From Amphirosellinia nigrospora (taxonomy: Eukaryota; Ascomycota; Sordariomycetes; Xylariales; Xylariaceae), in contig SCHM01000001.1 of NCBI GenBank assembly GCA_004123355.1, forward strand, positions 434,001-498,000: a stretch of DNA of 64,000 nt, given 5' to 3'. The notes below the pieces were generated by a model. That model saw only the letters and a program-made list of their open reading frames with translations, searched no databases and was not told the origin of the DNA. This document shows, in pieces, positions 12,945-24,079 of this stretch (positions within the stretch are counted from its first letter, which is position 1; every line of letters starts with the position of its first letter). The position numbers and the translations under genes were made by a program.

Positions 12945-14347
12945 CTAAAAAAGAGTGCTTCCGTTTTCCACGGACTTCCGGAGCTCGCTTGACTATCGCA
13001 CAAAAAATTAGCATTGATACTACATGTGAAGCCAGGACTCACCTCTGCGTCCAGCTGCGCAGGAGAAAGATTGAATGTTCTTCGAGGGCAAGGATATCGG
13101 AGTCTGTGGGATACATGCACTATTTCCTGAGGCCTCACATGTGAAGGAAGATATCTCGTTGCTCGAACAGCCCACGGCTTGACGAAGCCGGGTCAATAAA
13201 GTAAAGAGTCCTTTTCCTGACGTCGATGACCGTCAAGTACCATGAGACCAAACCGTTGGCATGCAGCGTCGGCTTGTTACCAGAAGCCTTGTGAGAACCC
13301 ACACTTCGAATTATATTCGAGTCGAAATTACCGTTCAAGTGGCAGCCAAACACCTTAACGATAGATGTTTCGTATCCAATATGTGGGGTTTGGCCGCCGA
13401 GAACCATAGAGAACATTATGTTGAGTTGAGCTCGCCTAGCTTGAGGCTGTCTGCTGCTTTGCATTTTAAGAGAGCAGTGATAAGCTTTGGGCTAGTTTCT
13501 CGCAGCCAACGTTCTTCGTCAACGAAAGGCGGCCCAGGACGACTGGCAAAAATACCCCGTAGCGCCGAGCAAGTTGTCACCAAAATAGAAAGCTTTGCCG
13601 GCGAAGCTTTATTTTAATACGTTGTAAATCAAAGTGCAAAAGCACTTCGATTTAAGTCTGCTAACCTGCTACGTAAATTTATACATCTAGAGGGGCTCCG
13701 CCCGGGAGGGTTGGACCTTTGGGAACTCGGTCGCTGTCTTTTACGGTTTGGCCCTCGCCTTAGCCGGCCTTTTTGCAACGCGTATTTTTAACCGTGTTGG
13801 CGGCGTTATTTTATTGCAATATGGCTTATATAAGCGTCGTATTGGTATTCGAAGTATAGTAGTTGTTAACGACTATATTTGCTATTGCGGTACGTACGCT
13901 ATACAGTTTATTTGAGTGCGAATACGTTGTGGTTGATGTTTCGATTTAGAGTTTAACTAATTAGAGGCTTGCAGAGTCCCCTCTAGCTAATCAAAGGCCT
14001 GCAGAATCTATTTAGAGTTTTAAGGGTTACCGCTTAACTTTTTAAGCTTCGCTTTCCCTCTTATACTTAATTTGCTTCGTAAATACCTATTCGAGGAAGC
14101 AAAGCTTTCTAATAATTAATAGCAGCCCCATAACCATAATAGTAGGGAGGTCGTAGTATTGCTGCTTTTTGAAGAGGACTCTAGCTTTGGTCGACGATGC
14201 CGAAAGCTTTTTGTGATCTGGCGCAGTCTCCCCATGAAGTCTGATAACCAAATCCTTTGCCGTTTCGATGCTTCCATTCTTAATGTCTTCGATTCCTTGC
14301 CATTCTCGGGAGTCAGGTCTCTAGCGTTTTCGCGGGTTTTTAACCAT
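12945..14347 (-). pseudogene. broken single-pass membrane protein gene interrupted by a MITE
   Basis: Not recognised by family. On the minus strand an ATG at 14,347 opens a frame whose ninth codon is TAG (14,321-14,323). It then reads RPDSREWQGIEDIKNGS and later KARVLFKKQQYYDLPTIM. At 14,111 a TA-flanked transposon interrupts it. Removing the element and one TA joins the flanks in phase across a membrane-like stretch (MVMGLLLIIILVTTCSALRG), followed by FASRPGPPFVDEERWLRE. Two later frame jumps, near 13,425 and 13,137, each fit one lost base. A canonical 50-base intron follows (12,993-13,042, GTGAGT, TGCTAAT, TAG), then a short last exon to the TAG at 12,945. The intact splice signals and the open frame on both sides argue for a former gene. 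The TAG and the insertion argue that it is dead. An upstream exon that replaces the ATG is possible. Confidence 0.55.
13588..14109. mobile_element. 522-bp MITE-like DNA transposon with TA target duplication
   Basis: The ends are perfect 11-bp inverted repeats, GAAAGCTTTGC at 13,588-13,598 and its reverse complement at 14,099-14,109. Each is flanked by TA (13,586-13,587 and 14,110-14,111), as in Tc1/mariner- or PIF-type insertions. The inside has no reading frame of note, so it is non-autonomous. It holds a hairpin at 13,626-13,653 (12-base arms, one mismatch, AAAA loop), a TATATAA box near 13,828, and two diverged copies of a roughly 24-base unit near 13,960-14,010 (GGCTTGCAGAGTCC, GGCCTGCAGAATC). 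It sits inside the membrane-protein pseudogene. It shows little sign of RIP, which suggests a fairly recent or low-copy element. Confidence 0.75.
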
Positions 14348-14896
14348 TGCCTTAAGGATATGTCTCGCACTAGCGTAGTGACATGATGGGTTAGAGTTGA
14401 TACAATATTTGGCGCGTGTATATTGAAATGATGAAGAATGTGGATTGTGTTTAAAGGCGAAAGCTCGGTCTAGGTTTTTGTAATAGCAAAGGCACTCTAT
14501 GGGACAGGGAGAGGAAATAATCGATCCGAATGTCACCTGAGAAAGAAGTAGGTATTAGATTTACTTGGGTATTCGAGGGCTAAGGACGCAATCCCTAGGC
14601 GGCCGTCAGTTCAAAATCGAGTCTTTCAACGTGATTTACCACACCCTCCTATCTCCGCATACATGCGTACATGCCTAAAGACATGTCTTTATACTCATTG
14701 AATTCCCCTTGGTACGTACGTTCAGAGGCGCTTGTGTTGCCTCAGCAACAGACTGTCGCGGCAACTTAGCTCCTCTAGACGCATCGCACTTTGCTTATTA
14801 AAAAGCTTTGTTTCATTTGCGACCCCGGGAAATCTCAGCTTTCAGCTTCGCCTGTCATAGTTGCAGCATTTGTGAGCAGCCGAGCTGAGGTTCTAT

Positions 14897-14922
14897 AAGC
14901 AAGCAAGCAAGCAAGCAAGCAG
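14897..14922 (+). repeat. AAGC microsatellite
   Basis: Six uninterrupted AAGC units in non-coding DNA. Confidence 0.95.
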
Positions 14923-15344
14923 CTCCGCAACAGCAAGTAGTTGGGCAGTCTGAGCGAATTCAATAATGAAATGTGGAAGTTGAGCTCATTCCAAGTACCA
15001 GCAGATAGCTAATGTATCGCGCTTCACACCTCGAAAACTTATAGAGGCGATCGATCCCCTTTGCAAGGTAGCCGTGGTCAACAAGCGCTATTTTAGAACT
15101 TACTGGTTTGAGATTGCAACACAAATATGCGATAAGTTGACTTAGTTTCACTTCCTGTCTCTCAGTAACTTCATCGCTCCGAGAATTTCATAGAAAAATA
15201 ATTCCATTAGCATTATAATGCTAATTGTTACGTACCTTCCCCGGACCAAGGGCATGCGTGCCTACAACCATGGGCCAGCCTATGAAGGTGATTTGGTCCT
15301 CTTCACGCAATCAAGGCGGACTATATTTACTTTCTTGGACTCTA

Positions 15345-15467
15345 TGATGTATGAAGTAGGTAATTTATATTTATTGTTACGCGTAGGTCTCTAAAACTCA
15401 CTCTGCGGCGAATATGACTATAGACGGATAGTCTGTTTGTCTTCACTGTGTACCTTGTCTCGTGACA
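15345..15467. mobile_element. LTR-like relic (fossil)
   Basis: This stretch aligns by eye with 27,437-27,607 and with the left edge of the Gypsy fossil at 60,121. Shared landmarks in order are a GTTGTTGC/ATTGTTAC word, AGGTCTCTAAA or its variant, a GGCTATATAC-like word and TCTCTTTGTC or its variant. It ends in TCGTGACA, complementary to the TGTCACGA that opens the copy at 60,121, as expected for LTR ends. It looks like a worn solo LTR and is old. The left boundary is approximate. Confidence 0.4.
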
Positions 15468-18400
15468 CCTATTGAATACTTAATTACTTTTCCTATGAGA
15501 CTTCGCTACTACAATTTGCAGCGGTTTTAACATCGTATCCTTGCTTATATTGAGATGCAAAGATCTCACAACCATTACTAGCCGCCTTGTGCTTGGTTAT
15601 GGTGTTGCTTATTTCACCACTAAATATCTCATTAATCATAACAGTCTTGCGATGGAGTCCTTAGCTTGTATAAAACCTAGTCACCTACGCAGAGGATATC
15701 TGAGCTCATGAGATACAGAATATGAGTTTTCACTAGAAAATGGGAGCAGGTCAAAATACTCCATTGCGTGTGTTGTGGTAGCACTGAGAAATCTAGACGC
15801 TACATGTCTGTATACCCGTATACAGACACCTTGGTCTCGGACTCTAGTTGGGTGTATCGGAATGTAACCCCCGACCCCCGAGAGAGCAATAAGGAAGCAA
15901 GAAATTGCGAAGTCCTGAGTATAGAGACTGGAAATCCCCTTCTCTCCTACCTCGAAGGCATTGAGGGGATGTACATTTCTGGCTCCCTTGGCTCTGTACA
16001 AGCTTATCATGATTTGAATACCTTCCAAGTTCTTCAACAGAAGCCATCTCCACAGCCTAATATATTACGATAACACTAGCGTCCATCAAAGCGATTTGCT
16101 CTTGGCTGCGGAGGGAGTATATGACAAGGACATTCTACAACGGTCGCATAGTGAGCAGAATAAATTCCAGCGATATCGCACCTCAATTATCGACCATTAC
16201 TAGATAATTCAAAGCGTCGAGGGCCAGAACCCGTGCTAGTTTATTAATCAGTGGACAGCTGCCTTTCGGCGGAGTCCGCGGTAACTGTGTGTGACTATTT
16301 ACGTAGCATGGTATCGTGCGTCTTTCGATCCGACAATGCCACTGTGGCCTCCGTTGAATCGGAAGCTCGACTGGATTGGCGGGAACAACCCGAAGCTATC
16401 AAGGCTCAGGACAGTGTAGCCCGATTCCCACTAACCGCAAACCTGCTGGTGGCCGGCCCAAGGGCAAATTAATATAAAAATGACACATGAAACAGTGATA
16501 AACCTTCCAGAGATGCAGGGTTTGTAACGTTGCAAATAGAGGTCGAGGTCATCCTGACTCAAAGCTGTAGCTGGGCCTTGTCGTCAATGTTGAGTAAAAC
16601 GGAGCACTTTCTTAAGCGAAGACGTACGGAAGGACTCCTTAAGGTTAATCCACTCACAGAGTATTTATTCGATGGGCTTGAGGGTACAACCTTTGAAAGT
16701 GGTCCTGCGGGAAGGAGTCAATTCCGGAGGGGCGAGCGAGCGGGCTCGGCAGGCTGTGGATAGATCCGTCCAAGAGATCGCCAATACGACTCAACGGCCG
16801 TGCTATAGTTTAAGTAACATGATATCGAAGGATACTTATCATTCCATTATTACTTCTAAGGTTGGGGCAGCATTATGAACCATAAGCGGATGTATGCGGC
16901 TATACGAGTACGGCCTCGGGACCTCGGAACAGCCGTTGGACCTAGGCCCGCATTCACATCCATGTAAACAGGTTAACTTATCCCTGAAAGTTGTGGCGTG
17001 ATTCTACAGCATAGATTAATTTTTCGCGATTGCGAGCCCTCTTTCGCCAACGCAGTACCGGGGTGCCGAGGCCTGCGGATGAGATTGACAGATGCATCGA
17101 GGCAAGATGAGATGCTAGTGCGCCTCAAGCCCGTATACGCATGTAAAAAGCCTCAAACGCCCAGGACCCGTTTCAATATCTTGGCCGCATCGTCTTTACT
17201 AAATCGTCTGGCACGGTCTTAGTGTAGTTTGGAAATTGGCAAGCCACCGACTACGACGCCCGCCGCGCATTGATTCTGCCTACTTTACATGTAGGTAAGG
17301 GGTGGCCCTCCATGTCGGCTGCCGGGTACTCCCTCCGCCCGTCCACTTGCAGTAGTGCAAGCAGGTACCGATATGCGCTCGTCGTGATTGGCTTTGGACG
17401 AAGGGTTTAGGAGCAAAAGAGAAGGCCACGGTTGCGGATTGCCGTTGTTCGACGTGGAAATCACCGCTAATTGCCCCATGGACAGGACGGGCCACTCGGG
17501 TATGCGGACGGCTTGTTTTGACCTCATGGTGATAGCGATTTCCCTGTTCGCGCTATGATAGAGGTCGAGTCCTAGTGGGCCGCCCCTACATTGTGCCGTC
17601 ATGACTAGGGTATCTCTGGCTCTTCATTCTGGTCAATCCTTTGTGAGTTGGGTCCATGGCGAATGGGATGGATTCGATGCAACCGACGTCGAGATGTTGG
17701 TCGCGCTGTTGCAGTCGGAGGTCGTAGTAAACAAAGACCTGCATCCCTACCCTGTCGCCAACCCGAACGGTTGCTGGTGCGGAAATACAACGGGCGGGAG
17801 CATTGTCGAGTCGTTGACGGTGTTTCATTTCACCCGATACAACAATATATCCCCGAAATTGCTGCACTTGATCCTCCGCCCTCCGCAGCGATATGGGCCA
17901 GACCCCCCCCCGGACCTTTTGATTGGTTAACAGTTACTGAGGGAGATTTATGTCGACATTGCTTTGATCATTCACTCCTAAGCACTAGGACGTGTAGCTG
18001 GATGGTCGTCTAGCAAGCGACCCCGTCTGCTCCGTTTAGCATTAGTAAATTTACTAGTGAGACTGACGTTATCTCATATTTAGGAAGCTATAGTTACCTC
18101 GATCATGGGCCCGTAGCGACCACTCCGAGATCGCAAGATGTGCGACCCGTGGCACATTAGGACAGCAGATAGGCATACAGCGTAATCCGCTCATCGAGGT
18201 GGTTTTGTCGCTGAATTGGGACCCTGGTCGTCTCGAGTAGCAGGATCTGCAACAAGGTCCTGATTTTGCACTAACAAGAGCCATTGATGTTGGCATGCGT
18301 CGCTTGAATAGGATTGTTCATGATTAGTCCAAGGTTGCATAATCATAGAAGTCGGCATGGGGTTTGAAGCCAATTGAGGAGCCCAGCCAGCCTCTCGTAC

Positions 18401-21400
18401 AATAGTTCATGTGACGCCAAAGGTGGAGAAGGTTGGAAAGGCGAGGAAGGTGAAAAAACATCAGCCCTGAGAGCCTCTTGACTTGGCCTCGGGAGGTCGT
18501 GTCACATCGAGAAAAGGAAAGGAAAAAAGAATAGAAAACGGAAAAGGTTTCGTAGTATCAAAAACTTTGGCCAATAGCCTTGTAGGGTTTAACTAGATTT
18601 GCTAGGAAACTCCAAAGCAGTCTTAGGCTTTGGACTTTTCGAGTCTATAAAGGTGAATCATATCCAGATTGAGGTAAGCAGAAGACTGGAGGCTACCCCA
18701 ACTGAGGATCACATGATCTCTCTTCTGTTTTCTTTTGTCAAGACCAAACCCCAACCCAGTTCAGGTGGCTATCGCCATAGGCGCTCGGGAACACGGAATT
18801 CCCCAATGTTTAGCCGCCCACATCATGAACCATATGTCAGTAGTGTACTGTAGAATATTGAGGGCAATCCGATGGGATTCTAGGCTAGTGAGCAGGAGAA
18901 TAGGCAGTCTTCGCGACGATGTAACCTGGATAACCACAAAGGGACGACTGTACGCTGGTTAGTCTACGCTACTTATGCATAAGATACCAGGTTTGGACAA
19001 GGACTCGCAGCGTCTTAATTCACGTAATAAGAATATCCCGTCGTCCCTGACTTCCGCACGGTCGTTTTCGAACCCGAAGACCTGGACGAGTGCGGAGGGT
19101 GGGCTGCTCGTCATTTTCCCCATCCGTTCACACACGGGAGTAGATCAACAACGGGAGTGTTCCCTGCAACGTGGAATGGCGTACATAGTATATTATATTG
19201 TACGGTAATATCGGCCGGGCTGGTCGCTGTCAAGTCACCACGAATGATACCATGTGACAGCTAACTGTCAAAATCGATGATTGGACAATTGGTCTTGCCC
19301 GCGGCACATCATGAATAAAAATATACGCCACAATAGGTGCCCCCGCCTCCTGTCGCCCTCTCCAAACGACTCATGAGCACTAGGAATTGGCCAATGCAAT
19401 TGGGCGGCGGTTTAGTCGAATTGGGAGCCAATGATCACGCGCATAATCATCCTTACACGTGTACATGTAGCGCCGACATACTTGCCTAGAAGAGACCCCT
19501 GAATCTGCAACCATCAAATGGTGTGTGCAGTAGTGTTGGCTTGGCATTCGAATATCCCCAATTACTACCACCGCCAGAACTCGGCGTGCGTAGCATCGTA
19601 GGTAGTGTGTACATGTCCTACAAGTATGCGGCAACACTAGACTACATAGACACATTCGATACATAATAAGTCACACTAGACACTATACAACACGTCACTA
19701 TGAAGTCAAGACTGCAGATGTTCTATCTATAGAATACTACAGGTCTGATCCTCTGTTTTGTTGACTTCGTCGGAGGGGGAGAAGTCAGTTCTGGTTCAAA
19801 AACCTGGTCGTTTGTCTTCCCCTGATATAAGTACGATGCCACCACCTGGTAACGAGTACCCAGCGTCAGACCTGCGTCGCAGATCTTTAATTCCATCATG
19901 GCCGTAGCAGACCATGGGGTATTTCAGGAGAGTGTTGGGGTTTTCTAGGTTTGTCCGCCAACAGACATATTGCTATGCAGTAAGTAAGTATATGCTATTT
20001 GGAGGTTGCCTAGTTTACCTTAGGTATTCAGCAAGCCACCAATTATATGCTACCAAGGTATTGAGGTAAGTAGTGTATGGTTAGGGTGTTGTAGCGTGTG
20101 GTGCTAATGTACATCATTGACTATCTCCAGTAGTCTCAGTGCGGTCGAACCCGGACAGTAGTTTAAATGGTAGTCGATTGATCCACACACGAGGTAAAAT
20201 AGACAAGATATCGGCTATCCTCGTGGCCTGCTCGTGGTCGAGATCAAACAAGCAACTGGGAGCTAACCAATCTCGTGCTGCAACTCTATTCGCCACCATG
20301 TGGCCTGCATGCCGCACTGCGTACCTACTCACAATGCAGCGATGATGCGATGCTGATGAGTACACGTGTAGATGGATCACGGCTGCGCCACAGACGGCAT
20401 CTCGGGTCGTGCGAACCAACGAGAGATGATTCCCAGGAATAGGGCATTGGACGCCATCCACACTGCCTAGATACGCTACTGTAGTACGATAATGTTGGCA
20501 GCATGGCATGGCGTGCGTGAGCAAAGTCTGTCCAGAATCTGGAACCATTGAGATAGCAGCGCAGAGCCCTTGGCATGGGTAGAAGGTGGTAAAGGAGGGC
20601 CACTGAGGGGCACGGCCCTAAACAGACAGCCACGTCAAGGCCTGATCGGGTAACTTGCTGTAAATGGACGCAATCCGCTGTTCTGATAGGCCGACAGCGC
20701 CGGTCGAGGCTCCACCAAAATTGGCCATCCTGGTCGTCCCGCGTGTTAATTAAGCATGTAGGTAGTTAATTAGGCCCCTCCCTCCCGCTGATTTGGAAGC
20801 CTACTGGGCAAAGCCGGACCTGAAGCACCATCACGAGGGATCGCGATGCGCCAAGTACTGCCATGTCGAGGTGTCGTGCATCTGCAGCTTACATTGGAAT
20901 CATGTTCCACGCGACTGCGGTTCCATATATGTATGTACAAGTAAACCCAGTCCAGACCCAACAACCAACGGACCCGGACTCGATAGGAAACTTCCGGAAC
21001 TGCTGCTGTTTGCTGTTGGACTGCACCATTATATCATTTCAACCGTGCATGCCAACAATTTGTACAAGCAGCGAGCTGGCCTAGCTTACATAGTAGGTAA
21101 GTACTTTACTTACACTGCAAGTGAGAAACGTCGGCCCCTGGCTGCCCCTCCCCCTCCCTCGCCCCCTCGCTCCCTCGCTTCCGCTTTTGCTGCTCCCGCC
21201 CCCCTTCCATGCCCTCTCACCGAAGGGAGGCTGATGTGCACTAGAAGACTGCGGTGTAATACCGTACTACCTTGCGAGTAGTGAGAGTGTTGCTCTTGCG
21301 ACCGAAGTCTATATGTATGTGGCATCTTGGCTGGTGTGACCCCGCTGGTTGTCGGTCCGACACCGAGAAGGCACTCTTCTAAAAAGCGCCTAGCAAACTC

Positions 21401-23065
21401 CTAGTGTGCTCGGAGGTTCTGTAGTTACGGTAGTGCACTGCTACTACTGAATTCAGGCGCTGGCACGGTCGCTGGTACGGTAGGTGGGCTGCTGGGGATT
21501 GCAGTCCCACCCTGTCCCCGTCTTATGGGACGATGGGCCCACATTTGTTAATCTGCAACGTTTTATTACTTATGTTAGTGGGCCGCCCCGTTTAGCATGG
21601 CCCTAACTCTAGACGACATCTCGACCTGGTCCGCGCGGCCCGCTCTCTGTCGCATCACTGCGTACTTGTCCAGCACTGTTGAGGTTGGCGGTTGGCACAA
21701 CACGCCCCAGGCAGGATCACAGCAGAGACAGGGGACACGCACACCTTGCCCAGACCCCAAACAAATATGCCTAGCCAGTCTGGCTATAGTCGGGCAGTAG
21801 CACGACGAGCTGAGCGCCGTCAATTGTTGGTAAGAAGGGGCCTCTCATTCCCCATGACCAGTCCTGGCCGAAAACACCGACCAACGGCGGAGAAGGAGTC
21901 CTGCTCTTGTATCGAAGAGGAAATTGCCGAAAGCATCAGAATAACCAGGCCACCTCGGCGGGTAGAGATCATCGGTCAAAATGCCGCAAAGGATATGCTT
22001 CTCGGACCATTTGCTCATAACGACACTCCAGCGTAGCTGAGCCATCATCCCACAATACGCTACCTATCGCCGGGCCCCCCAAAAAAGGTGATGAATCGAC
22101 CGTGTACCCGCAGAGCATGTAGTGTGCGGTACACGTCGCCAGTTTTGGTACGAGCACGCCAACAGAATACCAATTAGAAAGGTCACATTTTGCCCGGATT
22201 AGCCGAGGAGCAAGCAACAGACCACCTAAACAATGGAAAATGGGTCAAGGATTAACAGGGACGGCAAGGGTTGTCGCTAGCATTGGTGGACCTTGGCGGT
22301 GAGATGATTAAACCCCAACACTTCTCCTAATCGGTCGTGTTTTTGGCCAACCTAGTTGGTTATCATGTACTGGCCCATACGCATACTCGTCGCAACCAGG
22401 GCTGTTCGCGGATCAGAAGCAGAATAGATATGGGGAAGATGGAGCCAGATAGGGGCCAGACGGGGGGCGAGAAAAGAAAAAAAAAGAAGGGAATACCCGA
22501 ACCCACCTCGTCGCCATACGCCTGTTCGATATTGGCATAGATTTCAAAATCGTGATGAGGCCGTTAAATATCGACCTAGTTCGACCCACACTTGCGTCTG
22601 TACCGCTAACCAACTACAGTATGCTACATCATTATAGTCACCATGGACCCTGTCCAACATGGTTGTCGATCGGTATATGTATACTGTACTCTGCGTATCA
22701 TTCCCATTGTGGCTCTCGGCGGAGGTCTAGCCTGCCTTGTTGCATAAGTTGGATGCTTCGCTCGCTACTAAATTATTACAGCACAGAGTGACAAAACACG
22801 AAGCCTCAACAGCCAGGGACCACATATATAGGTACCGGATGGCCCGTCCAAACTATCCGCGAGCTCAAATCCTTGATGTTACACTAACAAGAGCCGCCAA
22901 CGTTGACACTTACTTCTAAAGAGACCCTTAGACCTTGAACGTGAGCTACTATTGATACGACTAAGGATAGTCAACAACACAACAATTGCTCGACAGTGGG
23001 CCGAGCTCTGAGCTTATCGTCACGTCATCAATTACCGGACCGTCAGCTGTGATCGACTAGCTATC

Positions 23066-24079
23066 ATGGCGAATTCACATACCAACGACGTAGAGCGAGC
23101 TTCGCAAACGCCACTGCTCGAGAAACCCCTTCAGCCCCCCCTCGAGGCGTCTGAGACGAGCGAGTTTGGCTCCAAGAGTCTCATCGGACAGATTGCTTAC
23201 CTGCCAAAGCTGATATGGGTATTCACCGAGAGTAATTTCGATACCTTTGTCATCCCCAACACCGCATTCGGCGTCCTGGGAGCATTCGCCGCCTCTGTCC
23301 TTACCGAGGGATCCAGCAACCGCCTACGGCCCTCGAGATTCTCTGGCGCTTTCCCCTCGTCCTGGCCTTCAACTGGTACAGCGTATTCATCTTCGATCTC
23401 GCAAACCAGCGATCCCCCGAGTCCATTCAAGAAGACTTGATTAACAAGCCCTGGCGTCCGATACCCACCGGGAAGGTCACCGGCACGGAGGCGCGCCGTG
23501 TCCTACTCGCCGCGATTCCATTGGTCCTGTTATTCAACTATCTACTGGGTGTCTGGAGCAAGGCTTTTCATCCTGATTCTTACTTGGATGTACAATGAAT
23601 GATATTCGGGTGGCGATGAGGTTGTCCGCGACCTGATCATCTCGGTAGCCTACGGCATGTTCAACAGCGCTTCGCTAGAAGTTGCTGTTGGGGTGGCGAG
23701 TATTCAGACATTAACATCAGCAGTGGAGGTCTGATCTGGACGGCCATGATAAGTGCCGTTATCTTGACGACGATGCAGGTTCAAGACTTGAAGGACCAAG
23801 CCGGAGACCGAACACGTGGGCGCCAGACTATTGCGCTTTGGATAGGTGATCGGTTCTCGCGTATCTCGATCGCTTTTTTCGTTTGCCTTTGGACGGTTGC
23901 CTGCCTGTTATTCTGGGATCTGAGGCCGTATGGCTTATATAGTCCCGGCATTGACGGGAGCTGTGACGGCGTATCGGGCAGTATCCAAGACGACGCCCAA
24001 AGACGATGCTGGTACCTGGCGATGGTGGTGTCTATGGACAATCACACTTTATCTTTTGCCTGTTGTCAGTCTCATATGA
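23066..24079 (+). pseudogene. UbiA-family prenyltransferase, decayed
   Basis: UbiA enzymes are polytopic membrane proteins that transfer an isoprenoid chain to an acceptor. The ATG at 23,066 starts a hydrophilic N-terminus, then PKLIWVFTESNFDTFVIPNT. The first Asp-rich region is present as NWYSVFIFDLANQRSPES followed by DLINKPWRPIPTGK, both typical of fungal UbiA proteins. The second is VQDLKDQAGDRTRGR. The C-terminus reads AYIVPALTGAVTAYRAVS and then TWRWWCLWTITLYLLPVV. These blocks lie in different frames: jumps occur near 23,310, 23,565, 23,695 and 23,925, and a TGA lies in the coding frame near 23,600. There are no splice signals at the jumps. Two jumps fit one lost base and two do not, so I think true decay is more likely than error alone. 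The original substrate cannot be told; no biosynthetic neighbours are visible. Confidence 0.75.

Larger units (their letters stand above)
14348..23065. other. 8.7-kb gene-poor stretch
   Basis: The longest stretch without a gene I can support. Overlapping frames on both strands at 17,285-18,013, 20,114-20,633, 20,793-21,281 and 21,597-22,036 are 100-160 codons long, but none shows a family motif, a consistent frame or introns. A minus-strand frame at 18,191-18,373 has protein-like composition (MPTSMIMQPWTNHEQSYSS) and may be a fragment. The stretch also holds an AAGC microsatellite, an LTR relic at 15,345-15,467, and a segment at 15,840-15,960 related to 1,530-1,690. Worn repeats and dead genes are the likeliest content. 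Confidence 0.45.

Noticed and set aside
17285-18013. Overlapping frames of 60-120 codons on both strands.
   Set aside because: No frame keeps protein-like composition, no motif, no splice signals. The G/C-richer composition alone lengthens random frames.
20114-20633. A 144-codon minus-strand frame.
   Set aside because: Composition rich in Cys, His and Arg scattered without pattern; no homology I recognise; overlaps another equally open frame.
20793-22036. Plus-strand frames of 162 and 114 codons.
   Set aside because: Low-complexity tail in the first, no motif in the second, and no consistent gene structure.
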